This document shows positions 45,277-54,024 of a DNA stretch of 64,000 bases, piece by piece; within the stretch, counting starts at the first letter, position 1, and every line of letters starts with the position of its first letter. The stretch lies in assembly GCF_012911605.1 (NCBI RefSeq), contig NZ_JAAMPT010000206.1:160496-224495 (forward strand). The letters are read 5' to 3'. The DNA is from Flavobacterium solisilvae. GTDB lineage: Bacteria > Bacteroidota > Bacteroidia > Flavobacteriales > Flavobacteriaceae. The notes under the pieces were generated by a model, which worked only from the letters and a program-made list of their open reading frames with translations, ran no database searches and was not told the DNA's origin. Position numbers and translations under genes: made by a program.

Positions 45277-47643
45277 TTTCTCTTTCAACGTTTTTACCTC
45301 AGGTTCCACGCCATAGCCATAGCCATAACCATACGCGTAACCATATGATTTTTTCAAATCGGTGTCGTTTAATATCAACGATAAATTAGGTAATTTCTTT
45401 TGTTGGTATAAATCCTCAATAAAACCAAGCATTCGTTTATCAAGATAGTTCGCTCTAATGACATATACAAAGGCATCAGCATGTTTCGCAACAAGCAATG
45501 TATCAGTAACTAAACTAACCGGTGGTGTATCTACAATAATATAATCGTATTCTTTTTTCAAAGCGGTGAAAAGTTCATTGATTTTATTACTACTTAATAA
45601 TTCAACAGGATTCGGAGGAATAACTCCCGATGGTAAAGCATATAAATTATCAAATTTATCTACTTTAACGATGTAATCATGTATATCTTGATCATTTTTG
45701 GCTAAATAATTAGTTAATCCGTTAGTTGGTATAGTAATATAATTATTCAACTTTGGATTTCTAATATCCATCCCTATTATCAATACTTTTTTAGCGGTAA
45801 GTGCAATAGTTGCAGCCAAATTAATAGATATAAAAGTTTTCCCTTCTTTTGGAATAGAAGATGTTACAAAAATAGTTTTGCATTGATTTTCAGCCACATT
45901 ACCTAGTATAAAATCAAGATTCGTTCGAATCATTCTAACGGCTTCCGCAGAACTCGATCTACTTGCTACTTCTATAATTTGATCACTACTTTCGGAAGCA
46001 GGAATATCACCCAAAAACGGAATAGTCACCACTTCTTCTACATCTTTTCTATTCTTAATTTTTGTATCGAGTAAATCACGAATAAAGATGATTAAAAACG
46101 GAATAAGTAATCCTGCCATTAAAGCAGCAATCCATATTATGCTTCTTTTTGGAGAAACTGGAAATTTTGATGCGCTTGCTGCATCTATAATCTTTGCATT
46201 TGGTGCCGTTACTGCTAATGTAATCCCAACTTCTTCTCTCTTTTGTAACAAATAAAGATATAAGGCTTCTTTTATTTTTTGTTGTCTGTCAATTATCTTG
46301 AATTCTCTTCCTTGGCTTGGAATACTAGAAATTTTGCTGTTAATTAAATTATCCTGAATTCTTAAATCATTTCTCTTAATTTTCAAGGATTCCAATAAGC
46401 GATTAAGACTTTCCTTTATGCTAATTCGCATATCATCAATTTTGTTATTCAAATTGATAATAGTTAAATTTTTATCTGTTCCTCCGTTATTTAGATTTCT
46501 ATTTCTTTGATTAATCAAACTATTGTACTCATTAATTAAAGTAGCTGTAGCATTGGAGTTTTGGTTATCCATTGCTGGTACTATATTATTAGGAATAATA
46601 CCGTCTTTGGGCGAATCATTCAAATAATCAATTAATGAATTTACAACTTTTACTTGTGTCTCAGCTTGAATTAATTCTTTTTCAAAAGATACTGAATTTT
46701 GAACTAACGTTTGAGCATCGGTTTCAATATTGGTCAATCGATTCTCTTTCAGGAAACTTTCTCCTGCTTTTTCAACATCACCCAATTCTTTGGTAATATA
46801 TTTTAATCGTTCATCAATGAATTCCTGAGTGTTTTTAGAAATAAAGTTTTTATCATCAATGGCATCTTGATTGTATATTTCGACCATAGCATTCAAAAAA
46901 TCAGCAGCTTTTTGCGGAATTTCATCTGTTAAAGTTAAGGTAACAACACTTGTAGTCTTGCTTATTGGTTCAACAGATATTCTCGATTTATAGCTTTGTG
47001 CAACTTGTTCTACACTTCTTATTTGTAGCGTAACAGGATAGTTGTCAAATTTATTTTCGGGCAATTGTGGTCGTTTGGTAATAACCATTTTGGCATCAGC
47101 CAATTGGATTGTTTCACCATATTTATAAACTCCAATATTTTTATTATCAAAAGTTTTGAGTTCAAAAGTGTTTCCCTTTTTGTTATCTATTAAATAGGTT
47201 TTGTTTTTTTCGTAGAAATTTTTATTTACTTCAAAAAATGAAATATCAAAAGGCTTGCTATCATACAATTCTATTGTTTTAACTCGTGCTTCTGTATAAA
47301 AAGCAACGTTAAAATTCAGTTTTCTAACCGCAGCTTCTACAATACTTCTTGATTTTATTACTTCTATTTCGTTATCAACATTGCTTTTAACATTCATTAA
47401 TCCTAAATCGTTGAAAGCACTCATTTCTGACGATAAACTACCTTTTCTGTCGTCTTTTACCAATATCGTAGCCGTTGCTCTATATTGTGGTTGTGCATAT
47501 CTCAAATAAATAAACGCAACGAGTAATGCAATGAATACCGAAAGCGCAAACCATCTCCAATACTTCAAGTATTTTTCAAGCTGTTCTCTTAAATGGATAC
47601 TTTCGTCCTGCAATTGATGCTGAAAAGAATGTTGTTCTTGCAT
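45259..47643 (-). CDS. wzc: Polysaccharide co-polymerase / tyrosine autokinase (Wzc-like)
   Basis: A 794-residue inner-membrane protein. A first membrane helix lies near residues 30-50 and a large periplasmic Wzz-like and coiled-coil region follows, then a second membrane helix (about 500-525). A cytoplasmic BY-kinase domain carries Walker A SSIPKEGKTFIS, Walker A' VLIIGMDIRNPKL and Walker B DYIIVDTPPVS. The C-terminus is a Tyr/Gly cluster (YGYAYGYGYGYG), the likely autophosphorylation site. It works with Wza and Wzy to control chain length and export. It converges with the PHP phosphatase gene and follows wza by one base. Confidence 0.93.
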   Translation of the reverse strand: MQEQHSFQHQLQDESIHLREQLEKYLKYWRWFALSVFIALLVAFIYLRYAQPQYRATATILVKDDRKGSLSSEMSAFNDLGLMNVKSNVDNEIEVIKSRSIVEAAVRKLNFNVAFYTEARVKTIELYDSKPFDISFFEVNKNFYEKNKTYLIDNKKGNTFELKTFDNKNIGVYKYGETIQLADAKMVITKRPQLPENKFDNYPVTLQIRSVEQVAQSYKSRISVEPISKTTSVVTLTLTDEIPQKAADFLNAMVEIYNQDAIDDKNFISKNTQEFIDERLKYITKELGDVEKAGESFLKENRLTNIETDAQTLVQNSVSFEKELIQAETQVKVVNSLIDYLNDSPKDGIIPNNIVPAMDNQNSNATATLINEYNSLINQRNRNLNNGGTDKNLTIINLNNKIDDMRISIKESLNRLLESLKIKRNDLRIQDNLINSKISSIPSQGREFKIIDRQQKIKEALYLYLLQKREEVGITLAVTAPNAKIIDAASASKFPVSPKRSIIWIAALMAGLLIPFLIIFIRDLLDTKIKNRKDVEEVVTIPFLGDIPASESSDQIIEVASRSSSAEAVRMIRTNLDFILGNVAENQCKTIFVTSSIPKEGKTFISINLAATIALTAKKVLIIGMDIRNPKLNNYITIPTNGLTNYLAKNDQDIHDYIVKVDKFDNLYALPSGVIPPNPVELLSSNKINELFTALKKEYDYIIVDTPPVSLVTDTLLVAKHADAFVYVIRANYLDKRMLGFIEDLYQQKKLPNLSLILNDTDLKKSYGYAYGYGYGYGVEPEVKTLKEKLFRKK
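45309..45347. repeat. CCATAG/CCATAA microrepeat encoding the Wzc tyrosine tail
   Basis: Six-base units (CATAGC, CATAAC and close variants) repeat over ~38 bases and encode alternating Tyr-Gly at the kinase C-terminus. Such a short repeat could change length by slippage and change the number of phosphorylatable Tyr residues in 2-residue steps without breaking the frame. Confidence 0.7.
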
Positions 47644-47644
47644 T

Positions 47645-48418
47645 TTATCTTGTCAATAATACGATTAATGAAATAATAACCGAAGTTGCTGATATTATTG
47701 CGGTTACATTTGGTCCAAAAGCCGATGCATTTACTCTGGTTTTATTAGGTTCAACCACTACAACATCGTTTTGCGTTAAATAGTAAAATTCCGAATTAAT
47801 AAAATCCGATTTCGTTATATCTATTCTATTATAAATTTTGTTTCCGTCTTTTTCGCGTATTACTAAAATATTATCTCGCTTTCCATATATAGTTAAATCG
47901 CCAGCATTAGCAAGAGCTTCCAATAAAGTTACTCGCTCACTAGGAATAGTATGACTTCCTGGATTTTTAACTTCTCCTAAAACCGAAAACTTAAAATTAA
48001 GTATTCTCAAATTTACCGTTGGATTTTTCTCAATATAAGGTCGCACTTTATCGGTAAGCAAAGCTACTGCCTGTGTACGGGTTAATCCAGCTAATTTAAT
48101 TTTTCCTAATACGGGATATGTAATTTCTCCGTTACTATCAATGAGATAGGTTTTGGTGCCTTCTTGGTTTTCAGTAACCTTATAATTTCCCTGAACTTTA
48201 GGTACATTAAACATATAAGTCAGCTCTGGATCATCGGCAGAAACAATAATACTCAACAAATCATCATTTTTCAATACAGGTTCATAACTAGCTGTTGTAC
48301 TAGAATTCGTATTGCTATTAATATCTTGAAGATAAGCAACCGATTTTCTGGATGCACAAGATTGCATAATAAGTATTGAAAAAAGGAGTATTATTTTGAA
48401 AATTGAGGAATAACGCAT
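47645..48418 (-). CDS. wza: Polysaccharide export outer-membrane lipoprotein (Wza-like)
   Basis: A 257-residue protein. The lipobox is at Cys21 (LIMQSC), and the poly-export (PES) domain begins YEPVLKNDDLLSIIVSADDPE. SLBB-type domains follow (GEITYPVLGKIKLAGLTR; FSVLGEVKNPGSHTI), and a hydrophobic C-terminal helix is near residues 235-255. It is shorter than E. coli Wza and has a membrane helix at the end, as in many Bacteroidota homologues. It forms an outer-membrane channel with Wzc. The start is preceded by TATCTTTG at 48449-48442 (minus strand). Confidence 0.9.
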   Translation of the reverse strand: MRYSSIFKIILLFSILIMQSCASRKSVAYLQDINSNTNSSTTASYEPVLKNDDLLSIIVSADDPELTYMFNVPKVQGNYKVTENQEGTKTYLIDSNGEITYPVLGKIKLAGLTRTQAVALLTDKVRPYIEKNPTVNLRILNFKFSVLGEVKNPGSHTIPSERVTLLEALANAGDLTIYGKRDNILVIREKDGNKIYNRIDITKSDFINSEFYYLTQNDVVVVEPNKTRVNASAFGPNVTAIISATSVIISLIVLLTR

Positions 48419-48441
48419 TCTTTATTTTAATTTAGTTGGAG

Positions 48442-48449
48442 CAAAGATA
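48442..48449 (-). promoter_or_regulatory. Possible -7 element (TATCTTTG) for wza-wzc
   Basis: Matches TAnnTTTG on the minus strand, 23 bases before the wza ATG. The nearest TTTG upstream is only 11 bases away, too close, so the -33 element is unclear. Confidence 0.4.
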
Positions 48450-48466
48450 GAGTATATTTGCAAAGG

Positions 48467-50407
48467 TTAAAGAATTCTTTGAGTGTCTAAAATTTCAAAC
48501 TCAGAATTCATACTTTTAAATTCGGGTACAATTTTTTTCATCATACCAACAATCTCTTCATTACTAGCCGATTTAGAAATAATCAATAATTCTTCCACAA
48601 ATGCACTGATGGTATCAAAACTACCAATTCGTTCATGCCCAATCGTGATTTTTTCATTATGAGTTGGCAAGGTTTTACCTGTATCATTTAATAATTCTTC
48701 ATATAACTTTTCGCCCGGACGAAGACCAATGATTTTAATCTTAATATCTACATCAGGTATAAAGCCTGCTAATCGGATCATTTTATTAGCTAAATCAACA
48801 ATTTTAACTGGTTTTCCCATATCAAAAATATAGATTTCACCTCCATTACCCATAGCACCAGCTTCCAAAACTAGTTGACAAGCTTCTGGAATAGTCATAA
48901 AATAACGGATAATCTCTGGATGTGTAATTGTGATTGGTCCACCTTCTTGAATTTGCTTGGTAAACAACGGAACGATTGAACCATTAGAACCCAAAACGTT
49001 ACCAAAACGTGTCGTTATAAACTTAGTCTTATTGGTCGTTTGTTGCATATACGATTGCACATACTTTTCAGCAATTCGTTTACTGGCACCCATTACACTA
49101 CTTGGATTTACCGCTTTATCAGTAGAAACCATTACAAATTTTTCTACACCATATTGACTGGATAAATCGGCTAAATTTTTAGTTCCAGCAACATTGGTAA
49201 ATATAGCTTGCGCAGGATTTTCCTCCATCAAAGGAACGTGTTTGTAGGCTGCCGCATGATACACAAAATGAGGTTGAAAGGTTTGAAAAACCTTTTCAAG
49301 AACCGCATAATCCTTAATATCAGCGATAACGGTTTTAATATCAATATTTGTTGAAATAGCCGCTATTTCCAAATTCAAACTATGCAAAGGTGTTTCGGCT
49401 TGATCCAAAATCACCAACTGACTCGGTTCATAATTAATAATTTGTCTAACTATTTCACTACCTATAGAACCTGCACCGCCTGTAATTAAAACGGTCTTAT
49501 TTTTTATTTGATAGGAAATCGTCTTGGTATCTAAAACAATTGGCTTTCGTTCCAATAAATCTTCAATATCAAAATTCTTTAATTGATTGGATATTTGCTT
49601 TTGATCTTCCCAGTCGGTAATTAGTGGAACAGTATAAACTTTAAAATTATATTCGATACATTCTTCAACTAGAGCAACAGTTTCTTCTTTAGTCAAACTT
49701 TTTTCGGCTATAATCAAGGCTTCTGCTCCAAGGCTTCGCAAAAGAACATGAACGCTTTTAGTTTGATTCACTATAGGTAAATCGAGTATACTTTTGGAAG
49801 CTTTAACGCGATTGAATTTATCCAAGAAAGCTACCAGTTTGAATCGGGATGGTTTTTCGGTTTTCAATGCATTAGCAACCGAAATAGCATTAGCATCGGC
49901 ACCATAAATTACCGCTTTTATTAACTTACTGCTATCACTTTTTTGGATGTAAATTTCAAATAAATTTTTTACTAATATTCGAAACAAAAATAGGGATACA
50001 AAAGAAATGATGTAATTGATAAACAATCCTGTGGATAAAAACAAAAGTTTCGTTTCAAATACAAAAGCAAAAAAATAATTGGCTAAAAATAAAGTGGCAT
50101 AAGAACAAGTCGTTGCTATCAATAATTTTACGCCGTCAATAAAAGTAGAATGTCTAATAATTCCGGCATAGGTTCTAAAAAAGATAAAACTCAATCCATG
50201 AATAAACAAAATCAGCAACGCACTGATTGGCTTTTCAAAAAAAGCATTGTGCGATAAATTATTAACAATAAAATAAGTCACCGCCACCGAAATAGCTACT
50301 AGAGTTACATCAATAGTAAAAATAATCCAACGAGGTAAATAGCCTATATTTTGGAATTTATTGTTAAAAAAAGTGGCTCTAAGTTTTGGGGTAGTATTCT
50401 TACTCAT
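48467..50407 (-). CDS. Membrane-anchored NDP-sugar 4,6-dehydratase (PglF/FlaA1/CapD type)
   Basis: A 646-residue protein. Four N-terminal membrane helices lie within residues 1-150, then a Rossmann-like nucleotide-binding domain (about 163-290), then an extended SDR domain with TGGAGSIG at 309-316. The active-site segment STDK is at 428-431, and VMGASK at 438-443 has Met in place of the usual SDR Tyr. This is the PglF/CapD hallmark: UDP-GlcNAc to UDP-4-keto-6-deoxy-GlcNAc. It begins the diNAcBac-type route with the adjacent PglE- and PglD-like genes. The upstream gap holds a TACTTTTG box. Confidence 0.88.
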   Translation of the reverse strand: MSKNTTPKLRATFFNNKFQNIGYLPRWIIFTIDVTLVAISVAVTYFIVNNLSHNAFFEKPISALLILFIHGLSFIFFRTYAGIIRHSTFIDGVKLLIATTCSYATLFLANYFFAFVFETKLLFLSTGLFINYIISFVSLFLFRILVKNLFEIYIQKSDSSKLIKAVIYGADANAISVANALKTEKPSRFKLVAFLDKFNRVKASKSILDLPIVNQTKSVHVLLRSLGAEALIIAEKSLTKEETVALVEECIEYNFKVYTVPLITDWEDQKQISNQLKNFDIEDLLERKPIVLDTKTISYQIKNKTVLITGGAGSIGSEIVRQIINYEPSQLVILDQAETPLHSLNLEIAAISTNIDIKTVIADIKDYAVLEKVFQTFQPHFVYHAAAYKHVPLMEENPAQAIFTNVAGTKNLADLSSQYGVEKFVMVSTDKAVNPSSVMGASKRIAEKYVQSYMQQTTNKTKFITTRFGNVLGSNGSIVPLFTKQIQEGGPITITHPEIIRYFMTIPEACQLVLEAGAMGNGGEIYIFDMGKPVKIVDLANKMIRLAGFIPDVDIKIKIIGLRPGEKLYEELLNDTGKTLPTHNEKITIGHERIGSFDTISAFVEELLIISKSASNEEIVGMMKKIVPEFKSMNSEFEILDTQRIL

Positions 50408-50449
50408 ATACTATTTTTATGAGGTTCAAAATTAAGATATTTTTAACAC

Positions 50450-50457
50450 CAAAAGTA
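50450..50457 (-). promoter_or_regulatory. Possible -7 element (TACTTTTG) for the dehydratase gene
   Basis: Perfect TAnnTTTG on the minus strand, 42 bases before the dehydratase ATG and just beyond the aminotransferase stop. No TTG lies at the expected distance upstream. It may permit separate expression of the dehydratase/Wza/Wzc set. Confidence 0.4.
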
Positions 50458-50460
50458 TTA

Positions 50461-51597
50461 TTAACCAAAAAATCGATTAAAAACGGCTAAAATTCGCTCT
50501 CTGTCAGAATTTACTAAGTTAGAACCTGATGGCAAACATAGTCCATTTTTAAAAAGATGCTCAGAAACTGTTCCGCCATAGTAGTCATATTTTTCAAACA
50601 CAGGTTGCAAATGCATGGGTTTCCATAGCGGTCGAGACTCAATGTTCTCTGCTTCCAATGCCAATCGCAAATCTTCTGCTGTTTTACCTAAGACAGTAGC
50701 ATCCAAAACAATACAAGACAACCAATGGTTAGAATAGACACTATCATTTGGTTCATGAAAAACGCTAACACCTTCAATTGTTTCAAAATAATCCAAATAA
50801 AATTGGTGCATTGCTCTTCTATAACCAATATGCTGTTCTAAAACCTGCATTTGCCCACGACCAATGCCTGCAGAAATATTACTCAATCGGTAATTATAAC
50901 CTATTTCAGAATGCTGATAATGAGGTGCATTATCTCTAGCTTGTGTGGCTAAAAAAACGGTTTTTTCTTTTATTTCTTTAGAATTGGTTACCAAAGCGCC
51001 ACCACCAGAAGTGGTTATTATTTTATTTCCATTGAACGATAAAATACCGATATCACCAAACGTACCACATTTTTGACCATTATACGTACTTCCCAAAGCT
51101 TCCGCACTATCTTCTAGAATTGGGATTTGATATTTATTGGCAATTGTCCTGATTTCATTTACTTTAAAAGGCATGCCATATAAATGTACCGCAATAATAG
51201 CTTTCGGTTTAGTGCCTTTTTTTAGTTGCCCTAGAATAGCTTCTTCCAAAGCAATCGGACAAATATTCCAAGTTTCAGGTTCGCTATCTACAAAAACAGG
51301 AATCGCACCTACATAGCGAATAGGATTTGCTGAAGCCGAAAAAGTAAAACTCTGGCAAATAACTACATCGTTGGGTTTAATATCCAACAAAACCAATCCC
51401 AAATGAATGGCTGCCGTTCCCGAACTCAAAGCAGCTACATGAGAAGTATTCCCTAAAAAAGTTTCTAAATCGTTTTCAAATCCAGTAACGTTGGGACCAA
51501 GTGGCGCAACCCAATTGGTATCAAACGCTTCGTTAACAAACTGTTGTTCGTTTCCACCCATATGTGGTGAGGAAAGCCATATTTTTGGTTTAGTCAT
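50461..51597 (-). CDS. DegT/DnrJ/EryC1 aminotransferase, PglE-like
   Basis: A 378-residue PLP enzyme. Features are KIWLSSPHMGGNEQQFV at the start, ALSSGTAAIHLGL and EDSAEALGS for cofactor binding, and the Schiff-base Lys192 in FNGNKIITTSGGG. The pattern and the company of PglF-, PglD- and PglC-like genes fit PglE, which aminates C4 of UDP-4-keto-6-deoxy-GlcNAc. It overlaps the acetyltransferase gene by one base. It differs clearly from the VioA-like and FdtB-like aminotransferases elsewhere in the window. Confidence 0.86.
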   Translation of the reverse strand: MTKPKIWLSSPHMGGNEQQFVNEAFDTNWVAPLGPNVTGFENDLETFLGNTSHVAALSSGTAAIHLGLVLLDIKPNDVVICQSFTFSASANPIRYVGAIPVFVDSEPETWNICPIALEEAILGQLKKGTKPKAIIAVHLYGMPFKVNEIRTIANKYQIPILEDSAEALGSTYNGQKCGTFGDIGILSFNGNKIITTSGGGALVTNSKEIKEKTVFLATQARDNAPHYQHSEIGYNYRLSNISAGIGRGQMQVLEQHIGYRRAMHQFYLDYFETIEGVSVFHEPNDSVYSNHWLSCIVLDATVLGKTAEDLRLALEAENIESRPLWKPMHLQPVFEKYDYYGGTVSEHLFKNGLCLPSGSNLVNSDRERILAVFNRFFG

Positions 51598-52244
51598 TAA
51601 TTGTGAAATTTAATTGGTTTTGCAGGAATACCGACTGCTGTACAATATTCTGGTAAACTTTTAGAAACTACTGCTCCAGCCCCTACAATTGTTGAAGTTC
51701 CAATGGTTAATTGATTAATGATTTTTGCACCTGTACCAACATAAACTTTTTCATAAATATGGACTTCGCCAGAAATATTTACCGAAGGCATAAATGAAGA
51801 AAAATCATCAATTATTGTATCATGACCAACAGTACACATTAAGTTCAAAGTAACAAAACTTCCTATTCTTATATTACAAGTAATAATTGTACCAGCACAA
51901 ATTATACATCCATTTGAAATTGTTACATCATCATCTGAAATTTGAACTGAAGGATGAATAAGAGTTGGAAAATCTAAGTTATCATTTGACAAAAAACTAA
52001 TAATTTTACTTTTTGTAATAGGATCGCCAATCCCTATAAGCACTGAAACTTTTTCATTAATAGCATTCAAATCCGACAAGTTACCTAAAACAGAAAAATT
52101 GTTAATCTTCGTACCCTTTTCAATTCCATCATCATAATAACCTAAAAAAACATACGTCTCTTTTTCTCTATTTATTGCATCTATAATAGTTTTCACTTCA
52201 CGACCAAAGCCTCCCGCTCCAATAATTACAATGTTTTTCTTCAT
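51597..52244 (-). CDS. Amino-sugar N-acetyltransferase, PglD-like
   Basis: A 215-residue left-handed beta-helix protein. It has an N-terminal Rossmann-like sugar-binding domain (IVIIGAGGFGREVKTII) and hexapeptide repeats. The likely catalytic His is in CTVGHDTII, and it ends AVGIPAKPI. In the PglF-PglE-PglD order it would complete UDP-N,N'-diacetylbacillosamine (UDP-diNAcBac) by acetylating the C4 amine. It abuts PglE (1-base overlap) and sits 9 bases from the PglC-like gene, all on one transcript. Confidence 0.87.
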   Translation of the reverse strand: MKKNIVIIGAGGFGREVKTIIDAINREKETYVFLGYYDDGIEKGTKINNFSVLGNLSDLNAINEKVSVLIGIGDPITKSKIISFLSNDNLDFPTLIHPSVQISDDDVTISNGCIICAGTIITCNIRIGSFVTLNLMCTVGHDTIIDDFSSFMPSVNISGEVHIYEKVYVGTGAKIINQLTIGTSTIVGAGAVVSKSLPEYCTAVGIPAKPIKFHN

Positions 52245-52253
52245 AATCCTAAT

Positions 52254-52856
52254 TTATTCTCCATTAAACGGTTCAATTGTTGCTGCATTTGCTGCATTTA
52301 TTCCTTCACTTTTCACTACTTTTTGAATGGTTTTTAGTAAAATTTTACAATCAAGCCCAAAACTAATATTATCCACATACCAAACATCATATTCAAATTT
52401 TTTATCCCATGAAATAGCATTTCTGCCATTAACCTGTGCCCAACCCGTAATGCCTGGTTTTACTTCGTGGCGACGATTTTGAAAATCATTATACAAATGC
52501 AAATAATGTGTCAATAATGGTCGTGGTCCAATGAGCGACATATCGCCTTTAATAACATTCAGAAGTTGTGGAATTTCGTCCAAAGAAGTTTTTCTAACAA
52601 AACTTCCTACGGCAGTTAATCGTTCTGCATCAGGTAACAACTGTCCATTGTCGTCCTTTTTATCATTCATCGTTTTAAACTTAACAATACTAAATATTTT
52701 GCCATTTTTACCTGGTCGTTTTTGAATAAAAAATGGTTTTCCTTGATTGGCAAAAAATAAGCAAATGGTTATGATAAGGAATATCGGACTTACAATTAAA
52801 AAGCCGATTAATGCTAGAACGAAATCTAGTATAGGTTTGATAATGGATTTATACAT
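52254..52856 (-). CDS. Small phosphoglycosyltransferase, PglC-like
   Basis: A 200-residue monotopic initiating transferase. A short N-terminal hydrophobic segment (re-entrant helix, residues 10-34) precedes the compact catalytic domain. That domain carries VKFKTMND, RKTSLDEIPQ, KGDMSLIGPRP and PGITGWAQVNGRN. This is the PglC core without the N-terminal helices of WcaJ-type proteins. In its gene context it would place phospho-diNAcBac on undecaprenyl phosphate. A hydrophobic Ala-rich segment (INAANAATIEPFNGE) ends the protein. Confidence 0.9.
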   Translation of the reverse strand: MYKSIIKPILDFVLALIGFLIVSPIFLIITICLFFANQGKPFFIQKRPGKNGKIFSIVKFKTMNDKKDDNGQLLPDAERLTAVGSFVRKTSLDEIPQLLNVIKGDMSLIGPRPLLTHYLHLYNDFQNRRHEVKPGITGWAQVNGRNAISWDKKFEYDVWYVDNISFGLDCKILLKTIQKVVKSEGINAANAATIEPFNGE

Positions 52857-54024
52857 TATATCCTTTCTCTTTTAACAATGTATTGTATTCATTTAACAAA
52901 GCATTCCAAACAACTGATTGCTCATAGCGACTAACAATCATTGATCGAGAATTTTGTTTCAGTTTTTCATACAAAACTTCATCTTCTTTTAGCTTAATCA
53001 TAGCCAATTTTAAACTATCTTCATCCTTAACTGGAATTATGATCCCATTTTCGTTTTGAACAATAATCTCATTACATCCATTAATATCTGAAACAATACT
53101 TGGCAACTCCATAGCCCCAGCTTGCATGACTACGTTAGGAAAACCTTCTCTATAACTAGGAAAAACCAAACAATTACTAATTGCTAAATAAGGACGAACA
53201 TCGTTTTGAAAACCAACAGAAATAATATTTGCATTGGATTTTATTTCCTCCAATGTATTTGGCAATAACGGATCTAAATCAGATTCTTGAGAACCTACTA
53301 GCAATAACTTATTATTTAGAGTTTGAAGTATAGAAAATGCTGAAACTAATTCGTTGATACCTTTATCTCTTACTAATCTTCCAACAAAAACAAAAACAAA
53401 ATCAATTTCGGCTATATTTAAGTCTATTCGTAATTGTTTTTTTTGCTCATCAGTAATTTTAGAAAGAGAAAAGTAATTAGTATTTATTCCGTTGGAAGAT
53501 CCATTTCCAATAATTTTCAATTTCTCTTCTGATGTATATCTATTCTCTATAATAAAATCGAATAATCCTTTAGAGTTTGGATAAACTTTAGTAGCATAAC
53601 TATATGTTTTTTTTTCTACAAAATCTAATATTACTCGTTTAATCCCTTTTGCTTCCATCAAAGGCAAACCCGCTACCGTATGCAAACGAATGGGTACTTT
53701 AGCTAATTTAGCTCCTAACATTCCAATAATTCCAGCTTTAGGGGTATGTGAATGCACAATTAATGGCTTTTCTCTTTTACATAAATTATAAAAATTCCAA
53801 AGTGTAATTAAATCTTTAACAAGAGAAATAGTTCTTGTCATTTCGACTGATATAGTTCGGATATTTTCTTCTTGTTCAACATCTTGCAGTTCCTGTCCAC
53901 TCGAAGAAACACCAATAACTTCAAAACCATTTTCAGACATAAAACGATGCTGTCCCTTTAGTAAAATCTTAAGCGACATTGGAACGGTTGTAATACGAAT
54001 GAGTTTTGGTTTAATAGGATTCAT
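52849..54024 (-). CDS. Glycosyltransferase family 4 protein (PglA-like position)
   Basis: A 391-residue GT-B enzyme. The N-terminus includes ITTVPMSLKILLKGQHRF, then HSHTPKAGIIGMLGAKLAKV. The donor half has FVFVGRLVRDKGINELVSAF, LLLVGSQESDLD and FPSYREGFPNVVMQAGAMELPSIVSD. The HTPKAG motif and the position next to the PglC-like gene recall PglA, which adds the second sugar to lipid-linked diNAcBac. It overlaps the PglC-like gene by 8 bases and the ATP-grasp gene by 14 bases. Confidence 0.85.
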   Translation of the reverse strand: MNPIKPKLIRITTVPMSLKILLKGQHRFMSENGFEVIGVSSSGQELQDVEQEENIRTISVEMTRTISLVKDLITLWNFYNLCKREKPLIVHSHTPKAGIIGMLGAKLAKVPIRLHTVAGLPLMEAKGIKRVILDFVEKKTYSYATKVYPNSKGLFDFIIENRYTSEEKLKIIGNGSSNGINTNYFSLSKITDEQKKQLRIDLNIAEIDFVFVFVGRLVRDKGINELVSAFSILQTLNNKLLLVGSQESDLDPLLPNTLEEIKSNANIISVGFQNDVRPYLAISNCLVFPSYREGFPNVVMQAGAMELPSIVSDINGCNEIIVQNENGIIIPVKDEDSLKLAMIKLKEDEVLYEKLKQNSRSMIVSRYEQSVVWNALLNEYNTLLKEKGYNV

